Positions 16,101 through 24,126 of a stretch of 34,097 bases of DNA are shown here, piece by piece. This stretch comes from 62-47 sp049647485 (GTDB lineage Bacteria > Pseudomonadota > Alphaproteobacteria > Rhizobiales > Xanthobacteraceae), in NCBI GenBank assembly GCA_049647485.1, contig JBARXT010000065.1, positions 1 through 34,097 of the forward strand, read 5' to 3'. A program made the position numbers and the translations under genes. Each line of letters begins with the position of its first letter. The first letter of the stretch is position 1. The notes beneath the pieces were generated by a model that worked only from the letters and a program-made list of their open reading frames with translations, did not search any database and was not told the DNA's origin.

Positions 16101-17447
16101 ATGAACATCAACACCGCACCCAACAGTCTGAAGCAGGGCACCGCCGGCGTGACGCCGGGCTACATGTCCGGCTTCGGCAACAGTTTTGAGACCGAAGCGC
16201 TGCCCGGCGCGCTGCCGATTGGGCGCAACTCGCCGCAGCGCTGCGCCTACGGCCTCTATGCCGAGCAACTGTCGGGTTCGCCGTTCACCGCGCCGCGCGG
16301 CTCGAACGAGCGCTCGTGGCTCTATCGCATTCGCCCGTCGGTGAAGCATTCCGGCCGCTTCACCAAGATCGACCCGATGCTATGGCGCACCGCGCCGTGC
16401 TTCGAGGACGACATGCCGATTTCCCAGTTGCGCTGGGATCCGACGCCGATGCCGAAGGAGGAACTGACCTTCGTGCAGGGCGTGCAGACCATGACCACGG
16501 CGGGTGACGCCAATACGCAGGCCGGCATGGCGGCGCATGTCTATCTCATCACCAGGTCGATGGTCGACCAGCACTTCTACAATGCCGACGGCGAGATGAT
16601 GTTCGTGGCGCAGCAGGGCGACCTGCGTTTCGTCACCGAATTCGGCCGCATCGACATCGAGCCCGGCGAGATCGCGGTGATCCCGCGGGGCGTGAAATTC
16701 CGCGTCGAGATTCCGAACGGCCCGGCGCGCGGGTATCTGTGCGAAAACTACGGCGGCGCCTTCACGCTGCCGGAGCGCGGGCCGATCGGCGCCAACTGTC
16801 TCGCCAACTCGCGCGACTTCCTCACGCCGGTCGCGGCCTATGAGGACAAGGACACGCCGACCGAGCTTTACGTGAAGTGGGGCGGCGCGCTGTATATGAC
16901 GAAGCTGCCGCATTCGCCGATCGACGTGGTGGCGTGGCACGGCAACTACGCGCCGTACAAATACGACCTGCGCACCTTCTCGCCGATCGGCGCCATCGGC
17001 TTCGATCATCCCGATCCGTCGATTTTCACCGTGCTGACCTCGCCGTCGGAAACCGCCGGCACCGCGAATATCGATTTCGTCATTTTCCCGGAGCGCTGGA
17101 TGGTGGCGGACAACACCTTCCGGCCGCCGTGGTATCACATGAACATCATGAGCGAGTTCATGGGGCTGATCTACGGCGTCTACGACGCCAAGCCGCAAGG
17201 CTTCGTGCCGGGCGGCATCAGCCTGCACAACATGATGCTGCCGCACGGCCCGGACCGCGAGGCGTTCGATCATGCCTCCAACGGCGAGTTGAAGCCGGTG
17301 AAGCTGACCGGCACCATGGCCTTCATGTTCGAAACCCGCTTCCCCCAGCGCGTCACCAAACACGCGGCGACCTCCGGCACCTTGCAGGACAACTACGCCG
17401 ATTGCTGGAACGGGCTGGAAAAGAAGTTCGATCCGAACAAGCCGTAG
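16101..17447 (+). CDS. hmgA: Homogentisate 1,2-dioxygenase
   Basis: The enzyme opens the ring of homogentisate with O2 to give maleylacetoacetate, the central step of tyrosine and hydroxyphenylacetate breakdown. The protein has 448 residues, a normal length, starting at the ATG at 16101 after GGGAGAG. The family start GYMSGFGNSFETEALPGALP is present. The non-haem iron ligands are H346 and E352 in WYHMNIMSEFMGL and H382 in MMLPHGPD, with the same 6- and 30-residue spacings as the human enzyme. Conserved blocks such as FPERWMVADNTFRPPWYH support the call. It is followed by a repeat element and then fumarylacetoacetase. Confidence 0.97.
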   Translation: MNINTAPNSLKQGTAGVTPGYMSGFGNSFETEALPGALPIGRNSPQRCAYGLYAEQLSGSPFTAPRGSNERSWLYRIRPSVKHSGRFTKIDPMLWRTAPCFEDDMPISQLRWDPTPMPKEELTFVQGVQTMTTAGDANTQAGMAAHVYLITRSMVDQHFYNADGEMMFVAQQGDLRFVTEFGRIDIEPGEIAVIPRGVKFRVEIPNGPARGYLCENYGGAFTLPERGPIGANCLANSRDFLTPVAAYEDKDTPTELYVKWGGALYMTKLPHSPIDVVAWHGNYAPYKYDLRTFSPIGAIGFDHPDPSIFTVLTSPSETAGTANIDFVIFPERWMVADNTFRPPWYHMNIMSEFMGLIYGVYDAKPQGFVPGGISLHNMMLPHGPDREAFDHASNGELKPVKLTGTMAFMFETRFPQRVTKHAATSGTLQDNYADCWNGLEKKFDPNKP

Positions 17448-17467
17448 TAGGTTCGCATATACGTTCT

Positions 17468-17592
17468 CGTCATGGCCGGGCATAGCCGTTTGAAGAACGG
17501 CGTTCTTTCGAACACCTATGTCCCGGCCATCCACGTCTTCCTTCTTTGATACAATCAAGACGTGGATACCCGGCACAAGATCGGGCATGACG
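17468..17592. repeat. Dispersed palindromic element, family C (copy 2)
   Basis: The element runs CGTCATGGCCGGGCATAGCCG...CCTATGTCCCGGCCATCCACGTC and then the inverted GACGTGGATACCCGGC...GGGCATGACG. It closely matches the elements at 18919-19042 and 23723-23849. It separates hmgA from the fumarylacetoacetase gene. Confidence 0.8.
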
Positions 17593-17613
17593 CCTCGTTA
17601 AACGGAGAGTGAT

Positions 17614-18888
17614 TTGTCCCACCCCAACGATCCGAAGCTGAAATCCTTCATCCACGTTGCGCCTGACTCGGATTTTCCGATTCAGAACCTGCCTTACGGC
17701 GTGTTCTCGACGCCGACCTCGGCGCAGAAGCGCGTCGGCGTCGCCATTGGCGATGCCGTGCTCGACCTCGCGGCACTGGACTCCGAAGGATTGTTGAAGA
17801 CCGGCGCGGACGGTGTGTTCGCTCAAGGCGGGCTCAATGCCTTCATGGCGCTCGGTCCGGAAGCATGGACCGCCACGCGGGCGCGGATCAGCGAACTCTT
17901 GCGCCACGACAACGCGACGCTGCGCGACAACGCCGCCTTGCGCCAGCGCGCGCTGTTGCCGCGCAACGAAGTGCAATTGCACATGCCGTTCGCGGTGGCG
18001 GGCTACACCGATTTCTATTCGTCGAAGGAGCATGCCACCAATGTCGGCATCATGTTTCGCGGCAAGGACAATGCCTTGCAGCCGAACTGGCTGCATATCC
18101 CGATCGCCTATAATGGCCGCGCTTCCACTGTCGTCGTCAGCGGCACGCCGATCATCCGCCCGCAAGGCCAGTTGAAACCGCCGTCGGCGGATGCGCCGAC
18201 GTTCGGCCCGTGCAAGCGGCTCGATTTCGAACTGGAGATGGGCGTCGTCGTCGGCGGCGCGTCGCAGATGGGTCACATGCTCACCGAGGCGCAGGCTGCC
18301 GAGATGATCTTCGGCTTCGTGCTGCTCAACGACTGGAGCGCGCGCGATATCCAGCAGTGGGAATACGTGCCGCTCGGCCCGTTCCAGGCCAAGGCGTTCG
18401 GCACTTCGATCAGCCCGTGGGTGGTGACGCGCGAGGCCTTGGAGCCGTTCCGCGTTGCGGGGCCGACGCAGGATCCGACGCCGCTGCCGTACTTGCAGCA
18501 GAAGGGCGCCAACAACTACGACCTCAATCTCGATGTCGCGCTTCGCGCCAGCGGTGCGAAGGACTACGCGCGCATCGCGCGCACCAACTTCAAATACATG
18601 TACTGGTCCTCGGTGCAGCAGCTTGTGCACCATGCCTCCGGCGGCTGCGCGATGAACGTCGGCGACCTGCTCGGCTCCGGCACTATCTCCGGTCCCGAGA
18701 AGGACCAGCGCGGCAGCTTGCTCGAGATTTCGTGGAACGGCAGCGAGCCGATCGACCTGCCGGGCGGCGCCAAACGCACCTTCTTCGAGGATGGCGATTC
18801 GCTGTCGATCCGCGGCTGGTGCCAGGGCGACGGCTACCGCGTCGGCTTCGGCGAAGTCGAAGGCACGATTTTGCCAGCGAAGGGGTAG
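17614..18888 (+). CDS. fahA: Fumarylacetoacetase
   Basis: The protein has 424 residues from a TTG start at 17614 preceded by GGAGAG. It hydrolyses fumarylacetoacetate to fumarate and acetoacetate, the last step of the homogentisate route. The small N-terminal SH3-like domain (QNLPYGVFSTP) is followed by the catalytic domain. The catalytic block YTDFYSSKEHATNVGIMFRG carries the metal-binding Asp and the catalytic His. The remaining metal ligands are in DFELEMGVVVG (two Glu) and LLNDWSARDIQQWEYVPLGPF (Asp). A maleylacetoacetate isomerase would normally be needed between HmgA and this enzyme, but none is in the window. Some bacteria encode it elsewhere, or the isomer may convert with glutathione. 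Confidence 0.97.
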   Translation: MSHPNDPKLKSFIHVAPDSDFPIQNLPYGVFSTPTSAQKRVGVAIGDAVLDLAALDSEGLLKTGADGVFAQGGLNAFMALGPEAWTATRARISELLRHDNATLRDNAALRQRALLPRNEVQLHMPFAVAGYTDFYSSKEHATNVGIMFRGKDNALQPNWLHIPIAYNGRASTVVVSGTPIIRPQGQLKPPSADAPTFGPCKRLDFELEMGVVVGGASQMGHMLTEAQAAEMIFGFVLLNDWSARDIQQWEYVPLGPFQAKAFGTSISPWVVTREALEPFRVAGPTQDPTPLPYLQQKGANNYDLNLDVALRASGAKDYARIARTNFKYMYWSSVQQLVHHASGGCAMNVGDLLGSGTISGPEKDQRGSLLEISWNGSEPIDLPGGAKRTFFEDGDSLSIRGWCQGDGYRVGFGEVEGTILPAKG

Positions 18889-18918
18889 GATGCTGTCGTA
18901 AGCAACGCGTTATGTTGC

Positions 18919-19042
18919 CGTCATGCCCGGGCATAGCCGTTCGAAGAACGGCGTCGCTTCGCGCGCCTATGTCCCGGGCATCCACGTTCTTTGCTGAGGT
19001 GCGGTTAAGACGTGGATGGCCGGAATAAATCCGGCCATGACG
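18919..19042. repeat. Dispersed palindromic element, family C (copy 3)
   Basis: This element is nearly identical in layout to the one at 23723-23849: CGTCATGCCCGGGCATAGCCG, then CCTATGTCCCGGGCATCCACGTT, then an inverted GACGTGGATGGCCGG...GGCCATGACG. It lies between the convergent ends of fahA and the Lrp gene, where hairpins in either direction could end both transcripts. Confidence 0.8.
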
Positions 19043-19050
19043 AAGAGAAT

Positions 19051-19530
19051 CTATCCTGCCCTCACATTTCCCAGCGGCAGTTTGGTCGTTGCCTTCAGGC
19101 GATCGAGCACGATGGACGAGCGCACATGCGCGACGCTGGGGTGCGGCATCAGCACGTTGTTGATGATGTCGGAGAGACTCTTCAAATCGCGCAGGATGAT
19201 TTTCAACAGATAGTCGGCATCGCCGGTGAGCGAATAGGCTTCCTGCACGTCGTCGACCCGCTGCACCAGATCGCGAAAATGTTTGGCGTTGTCGGGCGAG
19301 TGGGTCGCCAGCGTGATGTGCACGAACGCCACCACGTTGAAGCCGAGCCGCTCGGCGGCGAGGTCGGCGTGGTAGCCGGCGACGATGCCGTCCTCCTCCA
19401 GCCGGGTGCGGCGGCGCGAGCACTGCGAGGCCGACAGCCCGACCGCGTCGGCCAATTGCTGGTTGGTCAGCCGGCCGTCGCCCTGCAGCGCCGCCAGCAT
19501 TTTGAGGTCGAAGCCGTCGACATCGATCAT
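19051..19530 (-). CDS. Lrp/AsnC family transcriptional regulator
   Basis: The protein has 159 residues from the ATG at 19530, preceded by CGGAG. The winged helix-turn-helix is at about residues 3-60 (DGFDLKMLAALQGDGRLTNQQLADAVGLSASQCSRRRTRLEEDGIV). The RAM ligand-sensing domain follows (AFVHITLATH, YSLTGDADYLLKIILRDLKSLSDII, RSSIVLDRLKATTKLPLG). Such proteins form octamers and often respond to an amino acid. It diverges from hppD, whose substrate comes from tyrosine, so a tyrosine- or phenylalanine-responsive control of hppD is likely. This is inferred from position. A 16-base near-palindrome lies between the two genes. Confidence 0.92.
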   Translation of the reverse strand: MIDVDGFDLKMLAALQGDGRLTNQQLADAVGLSASQCSRRRTRLEEDGIVAGYHADLAAERLGFNVVAFVHITLATHSPDNAKHFRDLVQRVDDVQEAYSLTGDADYLLKIILRDLKSLSDIINNVLMPHPSVAHVRSSIVLDRLKATTKLPLGNVRAG

Positions 19531-19542
19531 GCATGAATCTCC

Positions 19543-19558
19543 GAACGATGCATGGTTC
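19543..19558. promoter_or_regulatory. Near-palindrome, possible Lrp-type operator
   Basis: GAACGATGCATGGTTC matches its own reverse complement at 14 of 16 positions. It lies 12 bases upstream of the Lrp start and about 93 bases upstream of the hppD start, within the 120-base divergent region. Autoregulation of Lrp-type genes is common; the assignment to this protein is inferred. Confidence 0.35.
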
Positions 19559-19650
19559 GTGCGCATTCTCCCGGAAACGCCCTTCGATTGCACGCCTTTT
19601 GCGTGAAAATCGGCGGATAATGGTTGAAATTCGTCTCAGGAGGTCACGCC

Positions 19651-20769
19651 ATGGGTCCGTTTCCGCACGACGCGCCGCCCGCCACCATTTCCGCCGACAA
19701 TCCGATGGGCACCGACGGCTTCGAGTTCGTCGAATACGCCCACCCGAATCCGCAAGAGCTGCACGCGCTGTTCAGGCTGATGGGCTTTGCCCCGGTGGCG
19801 CGGCACAGGACCAAGGCGATCACGGTCTATCGTCAGGGCGATATCAACTATCTGGTCAACGAGGCGACCGGCACCCACGGCTTCGATTTCGTCGCCGCGC
19901 ACGGCCCCTGCGCGCCGTCGATGGCGTTCCGCGTAGTCGATGCCGAGCTCGCCTATGAGCGCGCGCTCGCGCTTGGCGCCGAGCCGGCCGGCGTCGACGC
20001 GGCGGGCAAGACGTTAGAGGTGCCGGCGATCAAGGGCATCGGCGGCAGCCTTCTTTATTTCGTCGATCGCTACGGCGCGAAGGGCTCGGCCTATGACGCC
20101 GAGTTCGAATGGCTCGGCGAGCGCAATCCGCTGCCGCGCGGCGCGGGGCTGTTCTATCTCGATCACCTCACCCACAACGTGCATCGCGGCCGCATGGACG
20201 TGTGGACCGGCTTCTACGAAAAGCTGTTCAACTTCCGCCAGATTCGTTTCTTCGATATCGAGGGCCGCGCCTCCGGCCTGTTCTCGCGGGCGCTGACCAG
20301 TCCAGACGGCAAGATCCGGATTCCGATCAACGAGGACGCCGGCGATGCCGGCCAGATCGAGGAATATCTCAACATCTATCGCGGCGAGGGTATCCAGCAC
20401 ATCGCCTGCGGCGTCCGCGATATCTACCAGACCATCGAGACGTTGCGCGCCGACGGTCTGCCGTTCATGCCGTCGCCGCCGGACACGTACTTCGAGAAGA
20501 TCGATGCGCGGCTGCCGAAGCACGGCGAGGATGTCGCGCGCTTGCAGAAGAACGGCATCCTGATCGACGGCGAAGGCGTGGTCGATGGCGGCCACACCAA
20601 GGTGCTGCTGCAAATCTTCTCGGCCAACGCCATCGGGCCGATCTTCTTCGAGTTCATCCAGCGCAAGGGCGACGACGGTTTCGGCGAAGGCAACTTCAAG
20701 GCGTTGTTCGAGTCGATCGAGGAAGACCAGATCCGCCGCGGCGTGCTGCCGCTCAAGGGCGCGGCGTAA
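19651..20769 (+). CDS. hppD: 4-Hydroxyphenylpyruvate dioxygenase
   Basis: The enzyme converts 4-hydroxyphenylpyruvate (from tyrosine) to homogentisate with O2 and loss of CO2. The protein has 372 residues from the ATG at 19651, which follows a strong AGGAGG. The earlier in-frame start at 19624 is rejected. The iron ligands are H172 (LDHLTHNV), H250 (GIQHIACGV) and E334 (FFEFIQRKG), in the two C-terminal vicinal-oxygen-chelate modules. The C-terminal gate helix region (FGEGNFKALFESIEEDQIRRGVL) is intact. It supplies homogentisate to HmgA, encoded about 3.5 kb upstream. It diverges from the Lrp-type gene. Confidence 0.97.
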   Translation: MGPFPHDAPPATISADNPMGTDGFEFVEYAHPNPQELHALFRLMGFAPVARHRTKAITVYRQGDINYLVNEATGTHGFDFVAAHGPCAPSMAFRVVDAELAYERALALGAEPAGVDAAGKTLEVPAIKGIGGSLLYFVDRYGAKGSAYDAEFEWLGERNPLPRGAGLFYLDHLTHNVHRGRMDVWTGFYEKLFNFRQIRFFDIEGRASGLFSRALTSPDGKIRIPINEDAGDAGQIEEYLNIYRGEGIQHIACGVRDIYQTIETLRADGLPFMPSPPDTYFEKIDARLPKHGEDVARLQKNGILIDGEGVVDGGHTKVLLQIFSANAIGPIFFEFIQRKGDDGFGEGNFKALFESIEEDQIRRGVLPLKGAA

Positions 20770-20780
20770 GGCGATCTATC

Positions 20781-20881
20781 CGTCATCCTGAGGTGCGAGC
20801 AAAGCGAGCCTCGAAGGATGACGAATGAATCCCCGGCTATCCTTCGAGACGCGGCCCTGTGGGCCGCTCCTCAGGATGACG
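20781..20881. repeat. Dispersed palindromic element, family A (copy 2)
   Basis: CGTCATCCTGAGGTGCGAGC...GCCTCGAAGGATGACG is followed by ATCCTTCGAGACGCGGCC and GGCCGCTCCTCAGGATGACG. It shares the GTCATCCTGAGG end sequence with the element at 922-1021. It lies between the convergent ends of hppD and the CaiB-type gene. Confidence 0.8.
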
Positions 20882-20893
20882 CCGGAGTGGCGC

Positions 20894-22021
20894 TTACGTC
20901 CCGCCCCACGCCTTCACGATATCGCCGAGCTTCGCCTTTTCCGGCTCGCGCACGTTCGAGGGCGTGCGGGAGAAGCGCGGCGCGGGGGCGGGCTGCGGGA
21001 TGCCGTGGCGGGTGATGAACACCTCGCGCGCCTTCATGTGCGGATGCTGCGTCGCCTCGCTCATGGTCAGGATCGGCGCGAAGCAGACATCGGAGCCTTC
21101 CATGATGGCGCACCACTCGTCGCGGGTCTTGCTCTTGAACACCGCCGTGAGTTTCTCCTTCAGCGCCGGCCAACCCTTGGCGTCCATCTGCGCGTCGTAG
21201 GCGGCGTCATCGAGGCCCGCCAGCTTGCGCAGCAGCGCGTAGAATTGCGGCTCGATCGAGCCGATCGAGACGAACTGGCCGTCCTTGCACTCGTAGACGC
21301 CGTAGAAATGCGCGCCGCCGTCCAGCATGTTGCTGTCGCGCTTCTCCTGCCAGCGGCCGATGGCGCTGAAGTCGAAAAACATCGACATCAGCGAGGCCGC
21401 GCCGTCGCACATCGCGGTGTCGACCACCTGGCCCTTGCCCGATTTGCCGGCTTCCACCAGCGCCGCCAGCACCCCGACCACGAGATAGAGCGCGCCGCCG
21501 CCGAAATCGCCGACGAGATTGAGCGGCGGCACCGGCTTGTCCTTGCCGCCGATGGCGGCCAGCGCGCCGGTGATCGAAATGTAGTTGATGTCGTGGCCGG
21601 CGGCCGGAGCCAGCGGGCCGGTCTGGCCCCAGCCAGTCATGCGGCCGTAGACGAGGCGCGGATTGCGCGCCAGCACCACGTCGGGGCCGAGCCCGAGCCG
21701 CTCCATCACGCCGGGACGGAAGCCTTCGATCAGCGCATCGGCATTTCCGAGCAGATCGAGCGCCTGCGCGATCGATGCCTTGTCCTTCAGGTCAAGTTCG
21801 ACCAACTTGCGGCCGCGCCCCGATACCGACTTCATGTTCTTGTTGGCGCCGACGCGGTCGAGCGTGATGACCTCGGCGCCCATGTCGGCCAGCATCATGC
21901 AGGCGAACGGGCCGGGGCCGATGCCGGCGAACTCGACGATGCGCACGCCCTTCAGCGGGCCGGTGGCCGGTTGCGATGCGGCGCTGGTCTGCGGATCACG
22001 CGTTGTCACGGTGTCGGTCAC
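20894..22021 (-). CDS. CaiB/BaiF CoA-transferase family protein (acyl-CoA racemase-like)
   Basis: The protein has 375 residues if the GTG at 22021, six bases after GGGA, is the start; a GTG two codons earlier is possible. Its type is class III CoA-transferase/alpha-methylacyl-CoA racemase. The start GVRIVEFAGIGPGPFACMMLADMGAEV is characteristic. RPGVMERLGLGP and the racemase-like catalytic residues His and Asp in AAGHDINYISITGAL and Glu in GAHFYGVYECKDG are present. This pattern favours 2-methylacyl-CoA racemase over formyl- or carnitine-CoA transferase, but substrate is not determined. It is transcribed away from the CoA-transferase genes. It could take part in branched-chain or side-chain acyl-CoA metabolism. 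Confidence 0.88.
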   Translation of the reverse strand: MTDTVTTRDPQTSAASQPATGPLKGVRIVEFAGIGPGPFACMMLADMGAEVITLDRVGANKNMKSVSGRGRKLVELDLKDKASIAQALDLLGNADALIEGFRPGVMERLGLGPDVVLARNPRLVYGRMTGWGQTGPLAPAAGHDINYISITGALAAIGGKDKPVPPLNLVGDFGGGALYLVVGVLAALVEAGKSGKGQVVDTAMCDGAASLMSMFFDFSAIGRWQEKRDSNMLDGGAHFYGVYECKDGQFVSIGSIEPQFYALLRKLAGLDDAAYDAQMDAKGWPALKEKLTAVFKSKTRDEWCAIMEGSDVCFAPILTMSEATQHPHMKAREVFITRHGIPQPAPAPRFSRTPSNVREPEKAKLGDIVKAWGGT

Positions 22022-22335
22022 GTTCACTCCCTGTGTCGATGGCGGACGCGCCTCGCGTGTCCCATGCTTTTGTTAATTGTCGGCCCTGACGGCCCGTCGC
22101 ACAAGCTGGTTTTGGCGGCAACGCGATGCGCCCTCAAGTCGCGGAACCGCATACGGGTATTGCAGCCATGCCCTTTCAATTCCTTGTCGCGAAAATCGAC
22201 GGTGAAATCGCGTCTCGCAGCCGCGAAGCGATGCAGTGCGCGAATGTCAAACCCACTCCACGAGGGTTTGCTCCCTGCGACAATTCTGCATAGTGTTCCG
22301 GGCATCATGGATGGCGTTCGAGGCTGGAGTTCGAG
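22022..22335. other. Divergent intergenic region with one inverted repeat
   Basis: This 314-base stretch between the CaiB-type gene and the CoA-transferase operon shows no convincing gene. It holds a CAAACCC...GGGTTTG inverted repeat at 22248-22270 and presumably both promoters. No dispersed repeat was found here, unlike the other long gaps. Confidence 0.5.
22248..22270. promoter_or_regulatory. Inverted repeat upstream of CoA-transferase operon
   Basis: Perfect seven-base arms CAAACCC (22248-22254) and GGGTTTG (22264-22270) have a nine-base spacer. The site ends 65 bases before the GTG start of the CoA-transferase A subunit. It is a possible operator, but no cognate regulator can be named. 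Confidence 0.35.
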
Positions 22336-23007
22336 GTGATCGACAAGCGCGTGAAGACGGTGGAGGACGCCGTCGCCGGCGTCCGCGACGGGGCAACGGT
22401 ATTGGTGGCGGGGTTCGGCATCGTCGGCGTCGCCGACCATCTGCTGGAGGCGCTGCACGATCAGGGCGCGAAGGAACTCACCATCGTCGCCAATAATTCC
22501 GGCAACGGCGATTACGGGCTGGCGCGGCTGATCAATTCCGGTCGGGTGCGCAAGGTGATCTGTTCCTATCCGCGCTCCGGCGACTACAGCGCGTTCCTCA
22601 ACGCCTACAAGGCCAAGAGCCTCGAACTCGAACTGGTGCCGCAGGGCACCATCAGCGAGCGGATGCGTGCCGCCGCCGCCGGTCTTGGCGGCTTTTTCTC
22701 GCCGGTGTCGGCGCACACCAAGCTGGCGGACGACAAGGAAACCCGCGAGATCGACGGCCGCCTGCATGTGTTCGAGAAGCCGCTGCGCGGCGACGTCGCG
22801 CTGCTGAAAGCCAACAAGGCGGATCGCTGGGGCAACCTGACCTATCTGAAGTCGGCGCGGAATTTCAATCCGGTCATGGCGATGGCCGCTGAACTGTCCA
22901 TCGTCGAGGTCGATGAAGTCGTCGAACTCGGCAGTCTCGATCCGGAAGCCGTGGCGACGCCGGGCGTATTCGTCGATCGCGTCGTCGTCGTGGGAGGAAA
23001 CGCATGA
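22336..23007 (+). CDS. 3-Oxoacid CoA-transferase subunit A (PcaI-like)
   Basis: The protein has 223 residues from a GTG start preceded by CTGGAG. The CoA-transferase family I alpha subunit pattern is present: VLVAGFGIVGVADHLLEAL, TIVANNSGNGDYGLARLI, VPQGTISERMRAAAAGLGGFFSP, ETREIDGRLHVFEKPLRGDVALLKANKADRWGNLTY. It is closer in style to PcaI of the 3-oxoadipate enzyme than to ScoA. With subunit B it would move CoA from succinyl-CoA to a 3-oxoacid. In this island acetoacetate from fumarylacetoacetase is the natural candidate, but 3-oxoadipate cannot be excluded. The stop overlaps the next start as ATGA. Confidence 0.93.
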   Translation: MIDKRVKTVEDAVAGVRDGATVLVAGFGIVGVADHLLEALHDQGAKELTIVANNSGNGDYGLARLINSGRVRKVICSYPRSGDYSAFLNAYKAKSLELELVPQGTISERMRAAAAGLGGFFSPVSAHTKLADDKETREIDGRLHVFEKPLRGDVALLKANKADRWGNLTYLKSARNFNPVMAMAAELSIVEVDEVVELGSLDPEAVATPGVFVDRVVVVGGNA

Positions 23008-23699
23008 CATCGCCAGCTTACACCCGCCTCTCGCGCGACCAGATGGCCTGGCGCGCGGCGCAGGATCTGCCGGAAGGCTGTTTCGTCAATCTCGGCATCG
23101 GCATTCCGACGCTTGCTGCGAGTTACGTGCCGGCAGGGCGCGAGGTGATCTTCCACAGCGAGAACGGCGTGATCGGCCTCGGACCGAAGCCGAAGCCCGG
23201 CGAGGAAGACCCCAACATCACCGACGCAGGGAAAAATCTCTCCACGCTGGTCACCGGCGGCTGCTACGTGCATCACGCCGATGCGTTTTTGATGATCCGG
23301 GGCGGGCATCTTGATGTCAGTCTGCTGGGCGCGTTCGAAGTGTCGGAGACCGGCGACCTCGCCAACTGGACCACGGAGGACCCGGCATTCCCGCCCGGCG
23401 TCGGCGGCGCCATGGACCTCGCGGTCGGCGCGCGCGAAATCCGCGTGCTGATGGCGCACACCCACAAGACCGGCTCGCCGCGCATCCTGAAACGCTGCTC
23501 GTTGCCGCTCACCGCGCCCGGCGTGGTCAAGCGCATCTATACCGATCTCGCGGTGATCGACGTGACGCCGAAGGGCCTCGTGGTGCTGGAGATGATTCCG
23601 GGCATGACGCTGGAGCATCTGCAGACGATGACCGAGCCGAAGTTGCGCCTCGCGGATAGCTGGCAGGCATTGGCGCCACCGCAGGCGAAAGCGGCGTAG
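23004..23699 (+). CDS. 3-Oxoacid CoA-transferase subunit B (PcaJ-like)
   Basis: The protein has 231 residues, starting in the ATGA overlap with subunit A. The catalytic glutamate lies in HSENGVIGLGP, where it forms the CoA thioester intermediate. Other family blocks are FVNLGIGIPTLAASYV, the GEEDPNITDAGK turn, GGHLDVSLLGAFEVSETGDLANW and RIYTDLAVIDVTPKGLVVLEM, all close to PcaJ. The C-terminus extends somewhat past known PcaJ lengths (about 213). Together with subunit A this forms an alpha2-beta2 or related complex. It would feed acetoacetyl-CoA or 3-oxoadipyl-CoA to a thiolase, which is not in the window. Confidence 0.93.
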   Translation: MTSPAYTRLSRDQMAWRAAQDLPEGCFVNLGIGIPTLAASYVPAGREVIFHSENGVIGLGPKPKPGEEDPNITDAGKNLSTLVTGGCYVHHADAFLMIRGGHLDVSLLGAFEVSETGDLANWTTEDPAFPPGVGGAMDLAVGAREIRVLMAHTHKTGSPRILKRCSLPLTAPGVVKRIYTDLAVIDVTPKGLVVLEMIPGMTLEHLQTMTEPKLRLADSWQALAPPQAKAA

Positions 23700-23722
23700 C
23701 GACTCGCCACGCGCTTCGTTTC

Positions 23723-23849
23723 CGTCATGCCCGGGCATAGCCGTTCGAAAAACGGCGTCGCTTCGCTCGCCTATGTCCCGGGCATCCACGTCTTTGATGC
23801 AGTTGCTACAAGAAGATCGTGGATGGCTGGAATAGATCCGGCCATGACG
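23723..23849. repeat. Dispersed palindromic element, family C (copy 4)
   Basis: The first 60 bases nearly repeat those of 18919-19042, followed by an inverted GATCGTGGATGGCTGG...GGCCATGACG. It lies between the convergent ends of the CoA-transferase operon and ccoS, marking the border between the aromatic and respiratory regions. Confidence 0.8.
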
Positions 23850-23881
23850 ACGTCAGATGCTGGTTGTCTTACGTCGCCGTC

Positions 23882-24037
23882 TCACTTCCGCAGCGGCTTA
23901 TCGTCATCGACCAGGATGCGTTCGGCGGCACCGTCGAGATCGTCGTACTGGCCGCTGCGCATCGCCCACATGAAGGCGGCGAGGCCTGCGAGCCCGAGAC
24001 CGAGCGCGATCGGCACCAGATACAGAAAATCGGTCAT
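23882..24037 (-). CDS. ccoS: Cytochrome cbb3 oxidase maturation protein CcoS
   Basis: The protein has 51 residues from the ATG at 24037, preceded by GGGAGAAG. It has one membrane helix at the start (MTDFLYLVPIALGLGLAGLAAFMWAM), followed by SGQYDDLDGAAERILVDDD, the signature of CcoS/FixS. In other bacteria CcoS is needed for inserting haem or copper into the cbb3 oxidase and is usually the last gene after ccoI, as here. The gap to ccoI is 89 bases and contains a dispersed repeat, so ccoS may be cotranscribed but not translationally coupled. Confidence 0.93.
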   Translation of the reverse strand: MTDFLYLVPIALGLGLAGLAAFMWAMRSGQYDDLDGAAERILVDDDKPLRK

Positions 24038-24055
24038 GCGCTTCTCCCGACAATG

Positions 24056-24115
24056 GCGTTTTCAATCGAAGTGGATACCGATTCGCGTACAGAAAACGCG
24101 TCGAAAAATAAAATC
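24056..24115. repeat. Dispersed repeat between ccoI and ccoS
   Basis: GCGTTTTCAATCGAAGTGG...GATTCGCGTACAGAAAACGC has inverted ends GCGTTTT/AAAACGC (24056-24062 and 24093-24099). The sequence style (GCGTTTTC...GAAGTGGATACCG...GAAAACGC) is a widespread intergenic element in Bradyrhizobium and its relatives. It fills most of the gap between ccoI and ccoS. Confidence 0.7.
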
Positions 24116-24126
24116 ATGGTCTTCGA

